DNA of 64,000 nucleotides, from contig BLAL01000261.1 in NCBI GenBank assembly GCA_015698045.1, forward strand, positions 1 to 64,000, written 5' to 3'. This stretch comes from Rhizophagus clarus. Its lineage: Eukaryota; Glomeromycota; Glomeromycetes; Glomerales; Glomeraceae. Shown here one piece after another: positions 57,567 through 64,000 of this stretch. Under the pieces are notes generated by a model that made no database searches, had not been told where the DNA came from, and saw only the letters and a list, made by a program, of their open reading frames with translations. Position 1 is the stretch's first letter; each line of letters starts with the position of its first letter. Both the position numbers and the translations under genes were made by a program.

Positions 57567-57722
57567 GGGCGTGCGTCAGTAGAAAAGGGGGAAATCGACT
57601 TTTTTTTCAAAATTTATTTTATTGGACCACTTTGCTGATCTCGGTCATGTGCACAAAATTAGCTTAATAACCAAAATTACAAAAAAGAAGTCGATTTCCC
57701 CCTTTTCTACTGACGCACGCCC
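57567..57722. mobile_element. Palindromic MITE, 156 bp, 35-bp perfect TIR
   Basis: gggcgtgcgtcagtagaaaa, extended to 35 bp, is repeated in perfect inversion at the right end, leaving an 85-bp loop. Flanked by AT/TA repeats (atatat), so the duplication is TA-type. It starts six bases after the previous element, in the same ATATAT target. Confidence 0.8.
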
Positions 57723-57929
57723 ATATATATATACAAAAATAGCAATTAGGCGCATTCTCTGAAGTCACTGAACTGATTGTTAAAATATGGGAAACCAAAA
57801 GCCAATTACAGAATTAAGGTTTGTCAAAGAAAAGAAATAGCAGGCATTTTCCTGGTTACATCATAACGTTAATCATATCACGTTCTTTTAATACATTAAC
57901 AAACAAAAAAATTGTTCGATTTTGGATGT

Positions 57930-58312
57930 TCACGTATACGAGGGGGATAAAGTATCCACTAGACGTAGCGCAATACTCGATAATAGAGGCTGCGATTTAA
58001 CCGAAAAATCTGACATATACAATTTGACGTTATAAAACGAGAAAAAAATGAGTTTAAAATTAACATGAATTATGTTCGAAATTATTGGAGATAAAAGAGA
58101 GAATCCTATAGAATACACAAATGATAAATTCGGCGTAAAAACAGTATTTTTTTTTTTTTTTTACATCTAATCGTATTAATCAATAAAATAGAACGTTGGA
58201 AATACGACCAGATGAAAGACCAGATATTTGCGAAGTAGTTTCAGTCCTTAAGAATCCAAAAATAATAAATTGTCAACAAATTTACTTTACACGAACAATT
58301 ATCATTTTTACA
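57930..58312 (+). pseudogene. Protein-kinase C-terminal lobe relic
   Basis: In shifting frames the segment reads IKYPLDVA (APE-like), GCDLTEKSDIYNL (the SDIYSxG motif of subdomain IX), GDKRENPIEYTND (G-x-RE-x-P), then RPDERPDICEVVSVLKN, the subdomain XI Arg motif and following helix. This order is that of the C-lobe of TKL/Sel1-linked kinases abundant in this lineage. Several stops and frameshifts; the N-lobe is not recognisable. Confidence 0.6.
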
Positions 58313-59138
58313 TAAAAAGAAAAGATATGGCTTTTCTTTACTATTCATTGATACTGTAATGTAAAATGGGGTAATAATTAAATACCAACTGTTATTTGTA
58401 ACATATGACGCATAGAAATGATAATAAACATAGTTTACATTGGGGTAAGTCAAGGAATTACCATACACGATACAGTTAATACATGAAATTCGACGTCCAT
58501 ATGTAGAAAAATTAGAACGATCTTAGAGACCCTGTCCGGATTTTTTTTTTCCATTCGGAACTTGGGATAATTTTTTCTTTATTTCACCATCTTTAACTTT
58601 GAGGTCCATTTTTTTTTTATTTTCCTTCCCAATTTAATATGGGGAATATTTTTTCTTCATAACTTCGATATGTTACTAATGTTAGCCCTCCATATTGTCC
58701 TCACATTGGTTCTTCATATTATGCATATTAATCTTCTATATTGTCCACATTAGTTTTCACATTAGTCCTCGTGTTAATCCTCCATATTGCCTACATTAAT
58801 TTACTGAAAAACGTACTTTAGATATGGAAAATATCGATAATTAGTAGTCGTTTCCTGTTTTTCACACAGGAATCGTGTTTTTTGTATTAGTTTTTTTGTG
58901 AGAATTTTTTGTGTGTTGAAAATGTAACGTGCAAAACTATGATAATTACATGCTCACGAAGTCAGTAAAATGTATTGTTTTTCGTGTCAGTTTTTGTAGT
59001 TGAAAAGGATATATTAAATATGAGAAAATGATCATTTTACGATCTTTAGATCACATGATACCCTGAACATAGCATACTGTAAGTTATGTACATTCGGGAA
59101 AGAATATTAACAGATTATTGTACACTCATAAAGAGAAG
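58313..59138. other. Intergenic
   Basis: Contains repeats of ttgtccacattag/tcctccatattg at 58680-58800. No gene recognised. Confidence 0.4.
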
Positions 59139-59720
59139 AAGCACTTTTGCAATCAATGTACTCAGATATTTTCTAGTAAGGAAAGACTTAAAACACACCA
59201 GGATTGATGTTACGGGATTAATAATACTCCACAAAAGGTCACACTCCCAGAGACAAATTGGGATAGATAATTTCCAAAAAGTTCAATAACAATGAGCAAA
59301 TGATGTTTGCCCCTGCGTAATTAAAGTAGATTTGAGTCCGATCACAAAAATCTATGCGAAAATTGCAGAATAATAAGCCAATAGTTTCTCTTATACAATT
59401 TATTGGATATATACAGGAGAAATCTGGGCCATATATTTATCGAGAATTAAGTACTACAGAGGATTTCGTTAAAAGAATGGAAGTGAAAATAAATCGTACT
59501 AACAAATTTTTGCTAATCCTATCCCGGCTAATAAGAGCAATAAAAACTTCAAAAAATTTAATAATGTAAAAGAGTGTTATCAACATAACAAGATTTGGGA
59601 TCACTGTCATATAACTGGAAAATACAGAAAATTGCAATCTTAAACTACAAACCATAGAGGACACCTATTCGACGTAATTATACATAATTTCTGTGGATAT
59701 GATTCACACTTAATGTGAAT
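59139..59720 (+). pseudogene. Second type-B DNA polymerase relic (finger to exonuclease region)
   Basis: In frames that change several times: KHFCNQCTQIFSSKERLKTH (zinc finger like that of the 34-39 kb gene), CYGINNTPQKVTLPE, PCVIKVDLS (exonuclease I position), then EKSGPYIYRELSTTEDFVKR, DHCHITGKYRKLQ, and FDVIIHNFCGYDSHLM. The HITGKYR and HN-x-x-GYDSH blocks are landmarks shared with the other relic, but the two are too different to be recent duplicates. Motifs A to C are absent, so only an N-terminal remnant survives. Confidence 0.6.
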
Positions 59721-62449
59721 CGGGCTTTAAGATAATTAACGCATGAAAATCACTGAAGAAATAGAAATCCGCTTCGCTCAAATTTCATTTTAACCTATTT
59801 GTGCACCGTAGTCGGGATTTTGAGTGCGTAATGGAAGATCGAGTCCTGTTATCATTACTGTTTAAAGTCAATTACGGTTTTGTATGAAATCGATTGATAG
59901 CACTGATAAACTATATATTAATCACGATTTTCTAGCATTCTGGATTCGCAAATTCAAGGGCACAAAATTGCGTAATGACGTGGAAAGACATGTTTACGCA
60001 AGCAAATTTCTTGGCCATCTTGGCTGATGATGCGAGCGAATAATTTTATTTCCTCCTAACCAATTAAGAGTATTGTCGTCTTTTTCTATCCAGTTTGTTT
60101 GCCAATGACTCCTACAGGCTTCATCGGTTCTAACAGTTTTAGAGCAAGTCCTAAACTTTGACTCTAAGGCATCATCGTATCATCTTTTTCTCTCACATTA
60201 AGATAGTTTCCAATAACGCCAATTTCTTTGAATGTCCAGAGGTTTCCTTCATCGCCCACGTGCATGTTCTCAAGATGATCATGTAAACATTTTCAGCTAT
60301 AAAAAAGCAGTTATTCGCAAGATTAATGTGTGCGGATTACAGCAGTCTCCTAATCTTCAAAGCCTTCTTGTAATAAGTTATTTAAACCAGTCCCATCTGG
60401 CATTTTTTGTTCTGATTCGAGCTCCTTAATGAGACAAATCAAAATCTTTTAAGCTTGTTCTCAGCCCCACAAAGCATTAAGCATTAATAATACCTATGAA
60501 ATTAACTGCTGCTGCAAGATTTAGACTGAATGAATCATTTTTACGAGTAAACATTTCCTCAGTCAGATTAAAGAAAGCTGGTTCTGGGACCTCACTAAAC
60601 TTCTGGATATCATTATCGTCAAGGTGCAAGACTTCCTGTTTATTTCGCAGGAAGTCACCAACAACCTTAAGTTCGATAAGTCTGTATTGTTCTTCTATAC
60701 GGTTGATGATTTTAGCCTGGCGGTTGATAGCGCATATTTCATTACAAAACTTGCCAAGGGACTGAAAGCCGTATTTATATTTCAATTTTCAAAGCACCCT
60801 TTTCTCATGACAAATCTGTTAAATGCCAAATAATCTGTTAATCACTACGGTTAATAGGACTACATAGTAAGATTGCATTTCTAAATTTGTTCAGTAACTT
60901 GATTCCTATCAAACCCAGATATTTCATCAGACGATACTTTTACATTTTCATATTACACGATAGATAGTCCTCAATAGATGTTGAAGCACGGCAGAGATAT
61001 CATCGTCTGTACTAGGTGATAATTTTGATTCTTGATGGTATTTCAAACAATGAATGGTCATTTTGAGGAGGGTATTTTCCGTTGTTATACATTACATATG
61101 GAATCTTTAAACTTTCAAAGAGCACGTGTACGATATTCACTATCTATTTGAAGAGCGATTTAGTCCGTCTTGGACTAACAGTGGCTTCAAGTCTGCAATG
61201 CAATATCATGTTTCACGAAGCTTTTCTACTCCTTCCACTACCTTTCACATACAAAAGCTGGTTAATGCCTCCAACAAGATGAATCGATTCTTTTTACGAC
61301 TTGAAGTGACGTGTGATTTGATTATAACCATAAATACATTCCTAGCTTGTATTGTACTATTTTATTCAAATGCCGGATAGTCTGCAGTTTATTCGTATTT
61401 TCTTATGAAATAAATGGTGGTGCAAAATTTAAACATTAAATGTATGTATAACTGAGAAAGGAGTATAGGTTCAGTTCCTAGGATAAGCATAATAATTGGA
61501 AAGTTACTGGGACCATAATGTCATCATTAGACGTAGTACTTCAGTATCAGTATTTAGTATAGCGGTAACTCATTATACTTTGATATGGACGCAATCAACA
61601 GCTGTGCTACATTGTCGCCAATAAATTAGAGGATTAGCTGATTAATAATAAATTTTAAAGGTTGAAACTCTTCAAAGAAAAAAAAAATGGTCTATATTTA
61701 ATTTTAATAGTGATTTTTGCTCTTACAATCGCAGTTATCCAATTATATACATAGGATACAACAGAATACCACAGAAATTATGTTGCCTTGCTCCTGCTGC
61801 TAACGCCAAGTATATGAACTGTCCACCAAAGAAAAAAAAGTGTACGCCAAAGAAGACGATGATGATTTATATTTGGATCCGATCTTTTACGTAATTGAAT
61901 GGAATGAACACAACGCAATTTTATGAAGACAAATTTAGTCACTCGTATGTTTAAACAATTAATTCATGTTTTTTTGTTGCATTCTTGTTTTTGTTGCATT
62001 CCTAACTCTTTTTTTATATCTTAAATTACTGGATTTACAGAAGTTTCCGCACAACAAGATAATTCCAGTAGTACTATTTTTAACATCGCTGACGCAGGTC
62101 CTCATAAAAAAAATCAGGTTTGCAACGATGTAAACTCATTTCTTCGCAGAACATATTGGATAGGAGGGACGCAAAGTTTGGGAAAGGTATATGTCATTAG
62201 GACCACGAGGAAAGATTTTTTTGAAATAACGACGTTATGTAAATGAATTCATATTCATATGCAATGGTGGGGCCCAAAATACGTGCTACTTTGTAGTACT
62301 AAGCTTTCCAAAATTTCTAAAAATTTTAATAGTAAACTTATGTTTTATGGCTAAATTTTATCACTTTACTTTTTTTTATTTGAATCAATAAAAAATTCAA
62401 GTTATGCATTGTATCAAGAATTACTTTTTTGTTGGGCTTAGCGATTAGA
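59721..62449. other. Intergenic with scattered minus-strand coding debris
   Basis: 60477-60785 minus holds an open frame (IEEQYRLIELKVVGDFLRNK, LHLDDNDIQKFSEVPEPAF) without an ATG. 60150-60330 minus reads GDEGNLWTFKEIGVIGNYLN in one frame. Both look like pieces of one decayed unknown gene. 61780-62250 has short open stretches (MNCPPKKKKCTPKK; IADAGPHKKNQVCNDVNSFL) that cannot be assembled. Confidence 0.4.
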
Positions 62450-63110
62450 TCATATTACAATAATTATATTTAAAAATTCTGAGGTTAGATCGGAATAAGT
62501 CAGTTTGTTCGATGAAAGATTAGGATAGAATTTAACACTACTCACCTCGCATGAACTTCGACATTGCATCAGACTGTTTTGTTTCCCCTCAGTGATGCAA
62601 ATTATTTCTTCGATCAATTTATCCAGCATTTTCTTGATCGCATAATCAACACTGCCAGAACTTTCTGTGCCAAATATTGTCAACTGAGGCAAGATAATCA
62701 AACCATCAAGGAGGCTGATATCTGTATGGACGGAGAATTGTTGAAATATCGCATGGCCTTGTTATTATCTATAACTGGCTCCGTATTTTTTATCCTACGA
62801 AAAATATCGTCAATACAAAGCTTTAACTCCGAAGAATCTGCGTCTATGGGGTAGGTGGTTATAAAATGACATGTGTGAACCGAGTTTTGTGAATAAAGAA
62901 ATTGACATGAACTTAACATATCTGGTTCGAACTGAAAAATGCTCGTTATACTATTGCATAACATATAGTTTTGCCGTCAACATTAACATATACGGTAGGC
63001 CCTGTGACACAACAAAGCATTTTCACATTCCTCTCTCGTTTGTTCAGGAGAAAAAAGAGAGATGTAATCTACACGAATCTTACGATGGGAGCTGTGCGAT
63101 GATCACTCGG
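62450..63110 (-). pseudogene. Second CRN-associated PD-(D/E)XK nuclease relic
   Basis: Segments in shifting frames match the 31509-32345 relic: ELKLCIDDIFRRIKNTEPVI, then SVDYAIKKMLDKLIEEI, ICITEGKQ and MQCRSSCE. The nuclease pattern VDYA..EGKQ survives but stops and frameshifts lie upstream of it. 62960-63110 carries the homologue of the GPTIKANTDGKSI segment at 33110-33330, here directly adjoining the nuclease part. Here the expected Gln after QN is preserved (MQCRS), where the first copy has a stop. Confidence 0.6.
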
Positions 63111-63541
63111 TCCTAAAGGGACCTCTGCTCCGGACTTATGATCTCCACTCCGGGCTGACTTTATGACCGAAATCGAAATTCGATAAAATAATATTCTTCG
63201 TTTATTAATTGATAACAATGAATATGCAACGCTCTAGCGATACCACCACCAATGGAATGCCGTACTCATTGCCATTATTTTTCACCATCCTCAAATTCCA
63301 AACCTTTGCTTACATTTACAATATTTTTTTATAGAATCCGAAATTCCTTAGAATCTCTATAATTCGGTAGCATGTATTTATCTTCTTAACGTATGTTCAG
63401 TTTTTCACCTTATAACATATAGTTATATTTCACTTTTTCTGCGATAAGTTTCTTTTCAACCCTTAAATTTAATGATCGTATGAAATCATTTAATCTGAGT
63501 TCATTAATTTGTAATCAGAAACTTTAAGGAGCCTTGTAACC
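63111..63541. other. Intergenic
   Basis: No gene recognised; the last 8 bp are the left target duplication of the MITE. Confidence 0.3.
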
Positions 63542-63759
63542 CAGTGTGTAAAATCTATGTGCACAATGTGCACATATGCACATTAGTTTTTGATTGTGCA
63601 CAGTTACACAACATAAAATTGTGCCCAAATTATTACTATAAATAGGTAAATTACATATAAAAAAGGTAATTTCACATAAGGGTTTATTATGATTTTCTTA
63701 ATTTAGTAATAAATCTATCAACTTGTGCACATGACTTTTGATTCAGATTTTACACACTG
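63542..63759. mobile_element. hAT-type MITE, 218 bp, 8-bp target duplication
   Basis: Ends cagtgtgtaaaatct and agattttacacactg are 15-bp perfect inverted repeats. Direct repeats ttgtaacc flank it at 63534-63541 and 63760-63767. CAGTG-type ends with an 8-bp duplication define the hAT superfamily. Internal tgtgcac motifs (four copies) may be transposase-binding sites. Confidence 0.85.
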
Positions 63760-63767
63760 TTGTAACC

Positions 63768-64000
63768 TATAACGATATTCTAGAATATAGATCTTCTTGA
63801 TGTAAAGATTTAGATCTGTAGACGCATGATTGTTTGGTAGGCGCGCACTAATGCATTAATCTGCAATGTGGTACAACCCTAGACGTTGTTCTTTTAAAAA
63901 TACTATATTAGTTTTATTTAAAGTTTTATTTGAACAAAGACCAAACGATTGGGATGGTCAAATTTAGATAAGTTATCTTTAAATATAAAATGTGAAAAAT
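63768..64000. other. Right edge, no gene seen
   Basis: AT-rich; nothing recognised. Confidence 0.3.

Noticed and set aside
1-64000. CRISPR arrays, bacterial operons, phage
   Set aside because: Repeats are satellites without unique spacers; splice-site rich genes and GT-AG introns show a eukaryote.

Overview
The window looks like a gene-poor, repeat-rich stretch of a very AT-rich fungal nuclear genome. Introns are short (about 50-100 bp), start GTAAGT/GTAWGT and end in T-rich tracts plus AG. The content is an intact Crinkler-type (CRN) effector, decayed CRN-linked nucleases, a lineage-type coiled-coil/CPxC family, CACTA/tnp2 and type-B DNA polymerase elements, satellites and MITEs. From memory of protein families this best fits an arbuscular mycorrhizal fungus (Glomeromycotina, Rhizophagus-like); that assignment is inference, not a database result.

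Layout. 1-8 kb: a decayed transposase-like gene on the minus strand, an unknown multi-exon gene broken by one stop, a trihelix/SANT-like relic, and a small two-exon bZIP-like gene. 8-17 kb: a 73-76 bp satellite, a Gln/Pro-rich multi-exon gene broken by stops at Gln-type codons, a Cdc20/Cdh1 WD40 crumb and other exon fragments. 17-23 kb: Lys-rich repeats, a 183-bp MITE that interrupts an open frame, a 51-bp satellite, and a 2.7-kb array of at least 14 splice-acceptor-like units separated by short degenerate exons. 24-28 kb, minus strand: Cys-containing and coiled-coil family genes, mostly frameshifted. 29-31 kb: an intact three-exon CRN effector with P-loop NTPase and REase-like modules. 31.5-34.5 kb, minus: CRN-associated relics including a PD-(D/E)XK nuclease. 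34.4-39.1 kb, minus: a large decayed type-B DNA polymerase with zinc fingers, next to a divergent zinc-ribbon gene.

39,544-51,021 is the clearest system: a complete 11,478-bp CACTA-type DNA transposon. It has CACTGG termini, a 37-bp terminal inverted repeat (33/37 identical), a TTA target duplication, palindromic subterminal motifs, an intact two-exon tnp2-like transposase (1,023 aa), a divergent four-exon accessory protein, a trihelix/SANT protein (182 aa), and a captured exon fragment of ribosomal protein uL16 (RPL10). It sits inside a GAGGTTAGACT short tandem array.

51-64 kb: a broken multipass/coiled-coil membrane gene, an intact PB1-Rxt3 fusion gene, a Tc1/mariner-like TIR element next to a palindromic MITE, a protein-kinase relic, a second polymerase relic, a second CRN-nuclease relic, and an hAT-type MITE with an 8-bp target duplication. 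Probably functional genes are few: the CRN effector, the CACTA genes, PB1-Rxt3, and perhaps the zinc-ribbon and bZIP-like small genes. Most other loci are relics, many broken at CAA/CAG/CGA-type codons.
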